This document shows, piece by piece, positions 1-6,697 of a DNA stretch of 13,349 nucleotides. Made by a program: the position numbers and the translations under genes. Position 1 is the first letter of the stretch. Every line of letters begins with the position of its first letter. The DNA comes from Sterolibacterium sp964500605 (GTDB lineage: Bacteria > Pseudomonadota > Gammaproteobacteria > Burkholderiales > Rhodocyclaceae), in contig CAZCOS010000061.1 in the NCBI GenBank assembly GCA_964500605.1, positions 1 to 13,349 on the forward strand. The letters run 5' to 3'. The notes beneath the pieces are model-generated. The model was not told the origin of the DNA. It did no database searches and worked only from the letters and a program-made list of their open reading frames with translations.

Positions 1-1128
1 ATGGCGGATTTCCAGCGCAAGGGTCAGCTCGAAAAAGTGGCTGAGCTGCAATACGGCAAGCTGCCGCAGCTCGAAGCCCAGCTGAAGGCCGCTGAAAAAT
101 CGGGCGATTCTGCCCATCAATCGAACAAGCTCCTGCGCACACAGGTCGGTGCAGAGGAAATCGCCGAGGTGGTCTCGCGCGCAACCGGAATTCCCGTTTC
201 CAAGATGATGCAAGGCGAGCGCGACAAGCTCCTGAAGATGGAAGAACGGCTGCATCAGCGGGTGATTGGTCAGGATGAAGCTGTGCGTCTGGTTTCCGAT
301 GCGATTCGCCGCTCGCGTGCAGGGCTTTCGGACGAAAACCGGCCCTATGGCTCCTTCCTCTTCCTTGGCCCGACGGGGGTGGGCAAAACCGAGCTTTGCA
401 AAACCCTGGCTGAGTTTCTGTTTGATTCGGAAGAGCATCTGATCCGCATCGACATGAGCGAGTTCATGGAGAAGCATTCCGTCGCGCGGCTGATCGGTGC
501 ACCCCCGGGCTATGTCGGCTACGAGGAGGGCGGCTATCTCACCGAGCTGGTGCGGCGCAAGCCCTACAGCGTGATCTTGCTCGACGAGGTCGAAAAGGCG
601 CATCCGGACGTGTTCAACGTGCTGTTGCAGGTGCTCGACGATGGCCGCATGACGGACGGGCAGGGCCGTACCGTGGATTTCAAGAACACGGTGATCGTGA
701 TGACCTCCAACCTGGGTTCGCAAATGATTCAGAGCATGGCCGAGGCGGATTATCAGGTCGTCAAACTGGCGGTGATGGGCGAGGTCAAAACCCATTTCCG
801 GCCGGAGTTCGTCAATCGCATTGATGAGATCGTCGTCTTCCATGCCCTCGACGAGAAGAACATCGCCGGGATTGCCAAAATTCAGCTGGGCTATCTGCAA
901 CGCCGCCTTGCACGCCTGGAAATCGGTTTGCAGGTTGAGGATGATGCGCTGGCGGAAATTGCCAAGGCGGGTTTCGACCCGGTTTTCGGCGCGCGCCCCT
1001 TGAAGCGTGCCATTCAGGAACACATCGAGAATCCGTTGGCCCGGAAGATTCTGGAAGGTCAGTTTGTTGCCAAGGATCTCGTGCGCGTCCGCGGCGAGCG
1101 GGGGCAGCTGTTGTTCGAGAAATCCTGA
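1..1128 (+). CDS. clpB: ATP-dependent disaggregase ClpB, C-terminal part (5' end outside window)
   Basis: ClpB is the cytoplasmic hexameric AAA+ chaperone that works with DnaK to extract and refold proteins from aggregates. The 375 residues visible are the end of the coiled-coil middle domain (about 1-50), the whole second AAA+ domain and the C-terminal small domain. Seen directly: Walker A GPTGVGKT at 123-130, the substrate pore loop GYVGYEEGG at 170-178, Walker B VILLDEVEKA at 191-200, sensor 1 TSN at 235-237, FRPEFVNRIDE at 266-276 and sensor 2 GARPLKR at 330-336. Family members have about 860 residues, so about 480 are missing. The ATG at base 1 lies inside the conserved middle domain and is probably an internal methionine, not the true start. 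A strong terminator follows the stop codon. The second ATPase module looks intact. Confidence 0.96.
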   Translation: MADFQRKGQLEKVAELQYGKLPQLEAQLKAAEKSGDSAHQSNKLLRTQVGAEEIAEVVSRATGIPVSKMMQGERDKLLKMEERLHQRVIGQDEAVRLVSDAIRRSRAGLSDENRPYGSFLFLGPTGVGKTELCKTLAEFLFDSEEHLIRIDMSEFMEKHSVARLIGAPPGYVGYEEGGYLTELVRRKPYSVILLDEVEKAHPDVFNVLLQVLDDGRMTDGQGRTVDFKNTVIVMTSNLGSQMIQSMAEADYQVVKLAVMGEVKTHFRPEFVNRIDEIVVFHALDEKNIAGIAKIQLGYLQRRLARLEIGLQVEDDALAEIAKAGFDPVFGARPLKRAIQEHIENPLARKILEGQFVAKDLVRVRGERGQLLFEKS

Positions 1129-1134
1129 ATCAAT

Positions 1135-1200
1135 CCCGGTTTCACCCGGTTCCGCCCGGTGTCGGCTTGACGGTTTTTGACCCGTTTTTCACTCGTTTTT
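1135..1200. repeat. Phased short direct repeats downstream of clpB
   Basis: The hexamer CCCGGT occurs three times at an exact 10-base period (1135-1140, 1145-1150, 1155-1160). It is followed by three copies of GTTTTT at an exact 11-base period (1173-1178, 1184-1189, 1195-1200). The third CCCGGT is part of the 5' arm of the terminator stem, and the GTTTTT copies all lie in its loop. The periods are close to one helical turn. Function is not known; slippage or mini-duplication is the simplest origin. Confidence 0.6.
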
Positions 1201-1225
1201 CATTCCGACCCCGGGCGGTTTATTT
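1152..1225 (+). terminator. Intrinsic terminator of clpB, large T-rich loop
   Basis: The 14-base arms CCGCCCGGTGTCGG (1152-1165) and CCGACCCCGGGCGG (1205-1218) pair in 13 of 14 positions, with one U-C mismatch at 1160/1210. TTTATTT (1219-1225) follows directly on the plus strand. That is the layout of a rho-independent terminator for clpB, 23 bases after its stop. The 39-base loop is unusually long. There is no T-run on the minus-strand side, so it should act in one direction. The T-run overlaps the stop codon of the convergent cobU. Confidence 0.75.
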
Positions 1226-1735
1226 CAGCGAAAGCGGCAGACCTGCGGCAACCAGCGTTACCCGTTGGGCAAGACGGGCCAGTTGCTGGTTCAGCCGCCC
1301 TTGTTCATCCCGAAAAAGGCGGGCGAGGGCGTTTTCAGGGACGATGCCCCAGCCGACTTCATTGCTGACCAGAAGGAGCCGCCCCGGAAGGGTGGGCAGC
1401 GTATCCAGCAGCTTGTTCCGCTCGGGTTCCAGACCCGGCCCCAGCAGCAGATTGGTGAGCCATAGGGTCATGCAATCCACCAGAATCAGCCGGTTTGAAT
1501 GGGCGAGCTCCTGCAGTCGTTCGGCTAGATGCAAGGGTTCTTCAATAGTCTGCCAGTGGGCGGGGCGACGATGCCGGTGATGGGCGATGCGCTGGTGCAT
1601 CTCCTCGTCCCCGCACTGGGCCTGAGCGGTCGCCAGATAGACCACTTCGCAATCTGCTTCAAGGGCGCGTTGTTCCGCGTAGCTGCTTTTGCCGGAACGC
1701 GCGCCGCCAAGGATGAGTTCGATGTCGGATTTCAT
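1220..1735 (-). CDS. cobU: Adenosylcobinamide kinase / adenosylcobinamide-phosphate guanylyltransferase
   Basis: This bifunctional cytoplasmic enzyme phosphorylates adenosylcobinamide and then transfers GMP from GTP to it, giving adenosylcobinamide-GDP for CobS. The 171 residues (Salmonella CobU has about 180) show the P-loop GGARSGKS at 10-17, the His pair H52-H53 followed by RRPAHW (the Salmonella enzyme forms its guanylyl intermediate on a histidine in this segment), and the conserved NEVGWGIVPEN at 125-135. The ATG at 1735 was chosen because the P-loop lies about ten residues from the N-terminus in this family; the frame stays open upstream, but only through the opposite-strand riboswitch. 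No Shine-Dalgarno sequence precedes the ATG. The gene is divergent from the cobTSC operon and convergent with clpB. The riboswitch is on the other strand, so cobU is not obviously under its control. Confidence 0.95.
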   Translation of the reverse strand: MKSDIELILGGARSGKSSYAEQRALEADCEVVYLATAQAQCGDEEMHQRIAHHRHRRPAHWQTIEEPLHLAERLQELAHSNRLILVDCMTLWLTNLLLGPGLEPERNKLLDTLPTLPGRLLLVSNEVGWGIVPENALARLFRDEQGRLNQQLARLAQRVTLVAAGLPLSLK

Positions 1736-1746
1736 GGGAGGCTGAC

Positions 1747-1752
1747 TATAAT
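1747..1752 (+). promoter_or_regulatory. -10 box for the riboswitch-cobTSC transcript
   Basis: A perfect TATAAT on the plus strand predicts a transcription start near 1759, two bases before the P1 stem of the riboswitch at 1761. No good -35 box is seen 16-18 bases upstream, where the sequence is around GTCGGAT, so the promoter may need an activator or be of modest strength. It lies just outside the start codon of the divergent cobU. The position relative to the aptamer is the main support. Confidence 0.6.
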
Positions 1753-1760
1753 CCACGCCG

Positions 1761-1955
1761 CGATGTAGTGGGGGCGTCCGCAAACCAGCTGGAACCAGCC
1801 GGAAACGGATGTCCCCGGGGAACACGGTGCGGGGCAACCCAATTCCGTGGCGGGCCCGCCGCTGTGAGTGGGGACGAAGGTCACACGATGCCACTGGAGT
1901 CATCCGGGAAGGCGTGGCCGGAGAATGATCCACGAGCCAGAAGACCGACTCATCG
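1761..1955 (+). promoter_or_regulatory. Cobalamin (B12) riboswitch aptamer
   Basis: The RNA has the core signatures of the cobalamin riboswitch class in the right order: GGGGAACACGGTG (1817-1829), CCCGCCGCTGTGA (1855-1867), GCCACTG (1890-1896), CCGGGAAGGC (1904-1913) and the B12-box-like AGCCAGAAGACC (1935-1946). The closing P1 stem can be drawn from CGATG/AGTnGG starting at 1761 to CC/ACTCATCG ending at 1955, with one bulge and one mismatch. It senses adenosylcobalamin or a related cobamide and represses the genes downstream when the ligand is abundant. It lies upstream of cobT in the same direction, which matches the known targets of the class. Confidence 0.93.
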
Positions 1956-1967
1956 ATTTTCGTGAAT

Positions 1968-2018
1968 GACGAACTGAATCCGCAGACCTGGACCTTCCGC
2001 GGATGCTGTCGTCTTTTT
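1968..2018 (+). terminator. Riboswitch expression platform: terminator-like hairpin
   Basis: GACGA (1968-1972) pairs with TCGTC (2009-2013), and ATCCGC (1978-1983) pairs with GCGGAT (1999-2004). A 5x4 internal loop lies between the two helices, and TTTTT (2014-2018) follows at once. This has the form of an intrinsic terminator between aptamer and cobT. The apical loop (1984-1998) ends in CTTCC at 1994-1998, which is complementary to the cobT Shine-Dalgarno GGAAG at 2024-2028, so a translational mode is also possible. The alternative antiterminator pairing was not worked out. Confidence 0.6.
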
Positions 2019-2023
2019 GAAAA

Positions 2024-2028
2024 GGAAG
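2024..2028 (+). promoter_or_regulatory. Shine-Dalgarno of cobT, complementary to upstream CTTCC
   Basis: GGAAG (within AAAGGAAG, 2021-2028) ends six bases before the ATG at 2035. This spacing fixes the cobT start there rather than at TTG 2017 or ATG 2047. The same five bases can pair with CTTCC at 1994-1998 in the leader. Confidence 0.75.
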
Positions 2029-2034
2029 AATCGG

Positions 2035-3123
2035 ATGCATTCCTCAATGAATTTCAATGCGAATTTCAACGCGAACTCCCGTGTCTTGCAATCTGTCCAG
2101 CCGCTGGACCGCACCCGCACAGCCGCCATTCAACACTTTATTGATCGCAAGACCAAACCGGTCGGCAGCCTCGGGCGGTTAGAGAGCCTAGCCTTGCAGC
2201 TGGCCCTGATCCAGCAAACAGAAAAGCCGGATCTTCACGCACCCACCGTGCTGGTCTTTGCCGCGGATCATGGTGCTGCGCGGGCAGGGATTTCGCCTTA
2301 CCCTCAGGATGTCACCTGGCAGATGGTGGAGAATTTTCTGGCGGGCGGTGCAGCCATCAATGCTTTGACTCAGTCAGCGGGGGTGATGCTGAAAGTCATC
2401 GATGCCGGTGTGGCGCACGATTTTGGAAATCGTCCTGATCTCGTCGACGCGAAGATCAGCCCGAGCGGTACGGACTCCTGGCTCGATGGTCCGGCCATGA
2501 CACCTGACCAATGCCTTCAGGCGATGGAAAAGGGAGCGAACCTTGTCGAAAGCCTCGCGCAGTCCGGCTGCAATGCGGTGGGCTTTGGGGAAATGGGCAT
2601 CGGCAACACGGCCTCGGCCTCCTTGTTGACGCACTGCCTTACCGGTGTGCCTCTGGGTGAGGCCGTCGGGCGGGGGGCAGGGCTGGACGATGCCGGGCTG
2701 GAAAGAAAACGTACCCTGTTGGCACAGGGGCTGTCGCATTACACCGGCTCCAGGGAAGACGCGCTTGCGGTACTGGCGCATTTCGGCGGTTTTGAAATTG
2801 CCATGATGAGCGGAGCCATGCTGGAAGCTGCCCGGCGGCGCATGGTGATACTGGTCGACGGTTTCATCGTGACTTCGGCACTGCTTGTCGCCTGGCGGCT
2901 TCAACCGGCGGTGCTGGACTTTTGCGTGTTTGCCCATCGCTCGGAGGAGCCGGGTCACCGTCATCAGCATGCTGCGCTAGGCGTGAGCCCCCTGCTGGAT
3001 TTGGGTATGCGACTGGGTGAGGGCACGGGGGCTGCAATCGCTTTTCCCTTGCTCCGGGCCGCTTGTGCTTTCATGAATCAGATGGCCAGCTTCGAGTCGG
3101 CTGGGGTTTCGGACAAAGTATGA
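2035..3123 (+). CDS. cobT: Nicotinate-nucleotide-dimethylbenzimidazole phosphoribosyltransferase
   Basis: CobT transfers phosphoribose from nicotinate mononucleotide to a lower-ligand base such as dimethylbenzimidazole, making alpha-ribazole 5'-phosphate for the cobalamin nucleotide loop. It is a cytoplasmic enzyme. At 362 residues it is close to the usual length of about 350. Visible family motifs are TKPVGSLGRLE (40-50), FAADHG (75-80), GFGEMGIGNT (183-192), VGRGAGLDD (211-219) and LGEGTGAA (327-334); E329 matches the catalytic glutamate (E317) of Salmonella CobT. The start at 2035 is set by GGAAG six bases upstream. It is the first gene of cobT-cobS-cobC and lies behind a B12 riboswitch. 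The extreme N-terminus has a duplicated NFNA encoded by a 12-base tandem repeat. Confidence 0.96.
   Translation: MHSSMNFNANFNANSRVLQSVQPLDRTRTAAIQHFIDRKTKPVGSLGRLESLALQLALIQQTEKPDLHAPTVLVFAADHGAARAGISPYPQDVTWQMVENFLAGGAAINALTQSAGVMLKVIDAGVAHDFGNRPDLVDAKISPSGTDSWLDGPAMTPDQCLQAMEKGANLVESLAQSGCNAVGFGEMGIGNTASASLLTHCLTGVPLGEAVGRGAGLDDAGLERKRTLLAQGLSHYTGSREDALAVLAHFGGFEIAMMSGAMLEAARRRMVILVDGFIVTSALLVAWRLQPAVLDFCVFAHRSEEPGHRHQHAALGVSPLLDLGMRLGEGTGAAIAFPLLRAACAFMNQMASFESAGVSDKV
2050..2073 (+). repeat. 12-base tandem duplication in the cobT N-terminal codons
   Basis: AATTTCAATGCG (2050-2061) is followed directly by AATTTCAACGCG (2062-2073), identical at 11 of 12 bases. It encodes NFNA twice. It lies before the conserved enzyme fold and probably has no catalytic role. 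Confidence 0.7.
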
Positions 3124-3893
3124 GCATGGCTGCGACGCTGGAAACCTTCTGGGCGGCGGTTCGGTATTTCACCCGCCTCCCGGTTCCGGCGCAGGTCGGT
3201 CACAGCCAGATCGGCTTGGATCAGGCCGCCCGTTATTTTCCACTGGTGGGGGTGATCGTCGGGGCCATTGGCGCGATGGTCACGGAAGCGGCAGCCCTGA
3301 TCCTGCCGGTTTCCATCGCCATCCTGCTGGGTATGGTGACCACACTCCTGACCACGGGGGCCTTTCATGAAGATGGGCTGGCCGATAGTTGCGATGGCTT
3401 CGGTGGGGGCTGGAGTCGGGCGCAAATTCTCACCATCATGAAAGATTCGCGCATTGGCAGTTATGGGGCCATTGGGGTCAGCATGGCCCTGCTCATCAAG
3501 TTCAACGCCCTCTTTGAGCTCGATGCACAGGCGGCCCCGCCTTTTCTGGCTTTTGCACTGATCGCCGGGCACGCCGTTTCACGTTTCGTTCCCGTCATCA
3601 TCATGCACCGGCTGGATTACGCTAGAGAAGACGACAGCAGCAAGTCCAAACCGCTGGTTCAGTTCATCGACAGCCGTACGCTCGCCTGGGCGGCTGTTTT
3701 CGGCCTATGCCCTTGTTTTCTCTTGCCCTGGCAGGCAGCGGTATGTGGGCTGGTGGCCGTCATTCTGGTGGCCGTGCTGGCGACGCGCTATTTCCGCTTG
3801 CGGCTGGGGGGCTACACGGGCGACAGTCTGGGCGCGACGCAGCAAATCGCTGAAATCCTTTTTTATATTGGACTGCTATGCGCTTACATCTGA
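3120..3893 (+). CDS. cobS: Adenosylcobinamide-GDP ribazoletransferase (cobalamin synthase)
   Basis: CobS is the integral inner-membrane enzyme that joins adenosylcobinamide-GDP (from CobU) with alpha-ribazole phosphate (from CobT) to give adenosylcobalamin phosphate. The 257 residues match the family's usual length of about 250. Conserved polar motifs are FHEDGLADSCDG (82-93, metal/GDP site), MKDSRIGSYG (107-116) and GYTGDSLGATQQ (231-242). Several hydrophobic segments lie between them, at about 40-80, 117-130, 141-162, 188-222 and 243-257. The ATG at 3120 overlaps the cobT stop as ATGA, which implies translational coupling; ATG 3126, two codons on, is an alternative start. No clear Shine-Dalgarno is seen. 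The last 16 bases overlap cobC. Confidence 0.95.
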   Translation: MSMAATLETFWAAVRYFTRLPVPAQVGHSQIGLDQAARYFPLVGVIVGAIGAMVTEAAALILPVSIAILLGMVTTLLTTGAFHEDGLADSCDGFGGGWSRAQILTIMKDSRIGSYGAIGVSMALLIKFNALFELDAQAAPPFLAFALIAGHAVSRFVPVIIMHRLDYAREDDSSKSKPLVQFIDSRTLAWAAVFGLCPCFLLPWQAAVCGLVAVILVAVLATRYFRLRLGGYTGDSLGATQQIAEILFYIGLLCAYI

Positions 3894-4402
3894 TTCGTCA
3901 TCCCCTTCCGCTGGTCGAGGAAGGGATCTGCTACGGTCGTAGCGATCTGGCCTTGCGATTTCCTGCCGAAGAAACGGCCGCCTTGTTGCGAGCGCGTTTG
4001 CAGGGCTTGCTGGAAAATGTTCCCCTGTTTTCCAGCCCCCTGCGTCGCTGTCTGGAACTGGCAAAGGCTTTGCATCCTGCTCCGCGCATTGATGCGCGCC
4101 TGCAGGAGCTGCATTTCGGACGCTGGGAAATGCAAACCTGGGAGGCGATCGGCTTTGAAGCCTTAAACGAATGGGCTGCTGACCCTCTTGGCTTTGTTCC
4201 GCCCGGTGGTGAATCCGTAAATGCCATGAAGGCAAGGCTCGATGATTTTCTGGCTGAGGTCGGGCCGCATCATGAGGAAGTCATTCTTGTGACCCACGCG
4301 GGTGTTATCAAGACGCTCATCGGAAAATCCGAAAATTCGTCAGCGCAAGCTTGGCTTTCCGCGAGTGTTGATTACGGCAGTCTGACCCTGCTGACGCTTT
4401 GA
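3878..4402 (+). CDS. cobC: Alpha-ribazole phosphatase-like histidine phosphatase
   Basis: This is a histidine phosphatase superfamily enzyme. In this operon its likely role is to remove the 5'-phosphate from alpha-ribazole phosphate or adenosylcobalamin phosphate, the last step of nucleotide-loop assembly. In its 174 residues the catalytic motif LIRHP is at 5-9 (H8 as phospho-acceptor, R7 beside it), SSPLRR is at 52-57, ELHFGRWE at 77-84 supplies the likely acid E77, and VTHAGVIK at 138-145 carries the second histidine H140. The RHP form replaces the RHG of enterobacterial CobC. The gene starts inside the end of cobS (16-base overlap), which supports coupled expression. Substrate assignment rests on context; the fold alone would also allow a phosphoglycerate mutase-like phosphatase. 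Confidence 0.88.
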   Translation: MRLHLIRHPLPLVEEGICYGRSDLALRFPAEETAALLRARLQGLLENVPLFSSPLRRCLELAKALHPAPRIDARLQELHFGRWEMQTWEAIGFEALNEWAADPLGFVPPGGESVNAMKARLDDFLAEVGPHHEEVILVTHAGVIKTLIGKSENSSAQAWLSASVDYGSLTLLTL

Positions 4403-4435
4403 GTTATAGGGATACGGCAGACCGGCCGCCGGGTC

Positions 4436-5500
4436 TCAGATACGCAGCCGCTGGGCGTGTCGCCACAGATGCCGTAGCAGACCAGTGAAGACCACGATCC
4501 AGGCAAGCAGGGCAATGCCCAGAAACAAGGACGGCAGGCTGGCGAGGAAGCCGAAACCCATGGCGTGAATCATCTCGTTGGTGCTGGCGGCATACATGCC
4601 CAGTGGAAAGACGGCCCCCCAGTAGAGTGGGTCGTAGCGAAAGGGAAAACGTCGATAGAGATGTCGCCAGAGTGCGAGGATGATGAGCATGGGAATCCAC
4701 CAACTGCCGGTGGCCCAGTAAAAAACCGTAAAACCCTTGATGAATGGGATCAGCGAGAGCAGGAAGGGGGCGTGGGAGGAATTGTTGATGAGCAAGGAGC
4801 CGGCAAGGGTGGAAATCGCCATGGCACCCATGTTGATCCAGTAGGGTGGAGAAAGATCGCCCGGCGCAAGGGTGAAGAAGGTGTAGCGATAGAAGATGAG
4901 CGACATCATCCAGATGTAGAGCATGCCTCCCCACAGCCACATGGATAGGGCGAGGAAATTCAGCTCCAGGCGGCTGGGCTGGTCAAAGTGAGGAGCAAGC
5001 AGGGCACTCAGGACAGCAATGGATTGGGTGGCGACTACGGCCAGCAACCAGGCCCCGTTGATGCCGCGATCCAGTGTGGGCTTGTGTTCCTTGATGGTCA
5101 GCCCGGCGAAGATGGTGTAGGTGAAGCCCAGCCAGAGCACCAGAGCCACGACCCACAGTGCAGTGGCCATCTGTTCGCTGCCGGCCATGACGATGAACTG
5201 ACTCCCCAGAACGCTGGTTCCTGCGACCAGCGTGAAAAAACCCGGCCCACGCAGATGGTCTGTCAGATCTTCGAACATCTTTCGGGGGTGACGGATAACC
5301 CGTAGCAGCGTCAGCAGCCAGAGGCTGGCATACATGCCGATATTCAGGCCAAACAGCAGTTTTGCGAGCAAGGGCTGTTCCAGCTTGAAGGCCGCAAGGG
5401 AAATGATGCCGGTGGCCATGACCATTCCGAAATAGGCGGGTGAAAGACCGGCCAGGTGCAAGGGAGAGTTTTCGGAAGCGGGAGGGGAGGAGGCTTGCAA
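4436..5500 (-). CDS. TehA/SLAC1 (TDT) family membrane transporter
   Basis: This is an integral inner-membrane protein of the tellurite-resistance/dicarboxylate transporter (TDT) family, which includes TehA, yeast Mae1 and plant SLAC1 anion channels. The 354 residues contain about ten hydrophobic helices from about 22 to 345. Characteristic segments are FGMVMATGIIS (24-34), PPYWINMGAMAIST (218-231), FYWATGSWWIPML (260-272) and WGAVFPLGMY (294-303). Substrate cannot be read from sequence; small anions, C4-dicarboxylates and sulfite are known for relatives. The start is TTG at 5500, preceded by GGAAG at suitable spacing. The next in-frame methionine (residue 26) would remove the start of the first helix. 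The gene follows the diguanylate cyclase by 27 bp and is probably co-transcribed with it. It is convergent with cobC. Confidence 0.88.
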   Translation of the reverse strand: MQASSPPASENSPLHLAGLSPAYFGMVMATGIISLAAFKLEQPLLAKLLFGLNIGMYASLWLLTLLRVIRHPRKMFEDLTDHLRGPGFFTLVAGTSVLGSQFIVMAGSEQMATALWVVALVLWLGFTYTIFAGLTIKEHKPTLDRGINGAWLLAVVATQSIAVLSALLAPHFDQPSRLELNFLALSMWLWGGMLYIWMMSLIFYRYTFFTLAPGDLSPPYWINMGAMAISTLAGSLLINNSSHAPFLLSLIPFIKGFTVFYWATGSWWIPMLIILALWRHLYRRFPFRYDPLYWGAVFPLGMYAASTNEMIHAMGFGFLASLPSLFLGIALLAWIVVFTGLLRHLWRHAQRLRI

Positions 5501-5527
5501 GGTGGTTTCTTCCGGAATGGACGGGGC

Positions 5528-6697
5528 TTAGGACAATTTCTCTGCTTCGCAGACCCGGTTTCTGCCCTGAGCCTTGGCCTGATAGAGGGCATCATCGGCC
5601 TGTTTCAGTAGCGCATCGGCGGGGGTGTTGGTTTCTGGAGACGCCCAGGCAAAGCCGATACTGCAGGTGACGTTCAATTCGACCGCGGGTGTGCTGGCCG
5701 TACCTGGACAGGCGGTGATGCGCTGCGCCGCAACCTGGCTCAGAATGCGCGAAGCGACCGCGCGGGTCCCTTCCAGATTGGTGTGAGGCAGCAGGACGAC
5801 AAATTCTTCGCCGCCATAGCGCGCAACGGAATCACCAGCACGCAGCAGCATTTTGCGAATGGTGGCGGCGACGCTTTTCAGGACGGCATCCCCGGCGGGG
5901 TGGCCATGGGTGTCGTTGATGGACTTGAAATGGTCGAGGTCGATCATGAGGATGCCCAGACCTTCGTTGCTGCGGCGTGCCCGACGCCATTCACGCTGGA
6001 ATTCCTGGTCGAAACACATGCGGTTGGAAACCTGGGTCAGGGCATCGGTCTGACTGGCGCGTTCGAGCTCGGCTGTTGCACGGGCCGCCCGCCAGTAGTC
6101 GCGGTGTACGATGCCCGTGGTGGTCATGATGTAGACCGTGTAGACGGCAATCAGACAGGCCAGGAGGAGATTGCCTTGATGAGGCTCACTGGCTGCGGCG
6201 ATGGAAACCGGGATGATGACGGTGACGGGAAACCAGTAGCGCAGAAAGGAATCAATAGCCATGGCCATGCTCCCCGCCGAGCAGAGCCCGAGGGCGACGA
6301 TGATCATGGGAATGCGGATCGGTTCCAGCGCAGGCCAGAGGATGCTGGCGGCGGTCAGCAGCCCCCAGCTGATGCCATTGAGAAGCACCGAGGCGCGCAG
6401 GGCAAATCGGGCCGGGGCAAAGTGGTGCAGGAGCAGGAAGGCCGTGTGTCGGGAGAGGATGTGACGGCTAACGGCAAGCGATCCCAGCCAAAGCGCGCAG
6501 GAGAGGGTGAAAACAGGAAGCGCGGCCAGCAACCCGGCCACGCCCGTGATGACCAGCCAGAGAATGAGGTAGATGTAGATCCCATTGGCCACCCGAGCAG
6601 TGAGATCCATCAGCGCGCGGATTTTCAGGCGCGTCTCCGGGTCCTTCTGTAAAAGGAGCTCGACTTCGGAAGGATTGTGGTTCGCGTCCGGTTTCAT
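5528..6697 (-). CDS. Membrane-bound diguanylate cyclase (GGDEF domain)
   Basis: The protein is predicted to make cyclic di-GMP from two GTP at the inner membrane. Of 389 residues, about 40-194 form six hydrophobic helices, a sensor module I cannot assign to a named family. A short linker (195-215) leads to the GGDEF domain. Seen there: DALTQVSNR (218-226), MIDLDHFKSINDTHGHPAGD (251-270), the active site GGEEF at 295-299, and RAGD at 286-289, which fits the inhibitory I-site RxxD five residues before it. An active, product-inhibited enzyme is therefore expected, and no EAL domain is present. The start at 6697 was chosen because the further open frame (to 6964) is arginine-rich and runs over the divergent gene. 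AGG lies five bases before the ATG. The transporter gene follows after 27 bp. Confidence 0.9.
   Translation of the reverse strand: MKPDANHNPSEVELLLQKDPETRLKIRALMDLTARVANGIYIYLILWLVITGVAGLLAALPVFTLSCALWLGSLAVSRHILSRHTAFLLLHHFAPARFALRASVLLNGISWGLLTAASILWPALEPIRIPMIIVALGLCSAGSMAMAIDSFLRYWFPVTVIIPVSIAAASEPHQGNLLLACLIAVYTVYIMTTTGIVHRDYWRAARATAELERASQTDALTQVSNRMCFDQEFQREWRRARRSNEGLGILMIDLDHFKSINDTHGHPAGDAVLKSVAATIRKMLLRAGDSVARYGGEEFVVLLPHTNLEGTRAVASRILSQVAAQRITACPGTASTPAVELNVTCSIGFAWASPETNTPADALLKQADDALYQAKAQGRNRVCEAEKLS

Noticed and set aside
1..3. ATG at base 1 as the true start of a short ClpB variant
   Set aside because: It falls within the conserved middle domain of ClpB, so truncation by the window edge is the simpler reading; upstream sequence is needed to exclude a short form.
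1736..2047. Upstream extension of the cobU reading frame by about 104 residues
   Set aside because: It runs antisense through the B12 riboswitch, is unlike CobU, and the P-loop already sits at the normal distance from the ATG at 1735.
4419..4436. Hairpin AGACCGG/CCGGGTCT between cobC and the transporter gene
   Set aside because: Bulged 7-bp stem with no T-run on either side and touching the transporter stop codon; too weak to call a terminator.
5783..6652. Open frame of 289 codons on the plus strand opposite the cyclase gene
   Set aside because: Low-complexity Gly/Asp/Arg-rich shadow; the minus-strand frame encodes the GGEEF domain and membrane helices.
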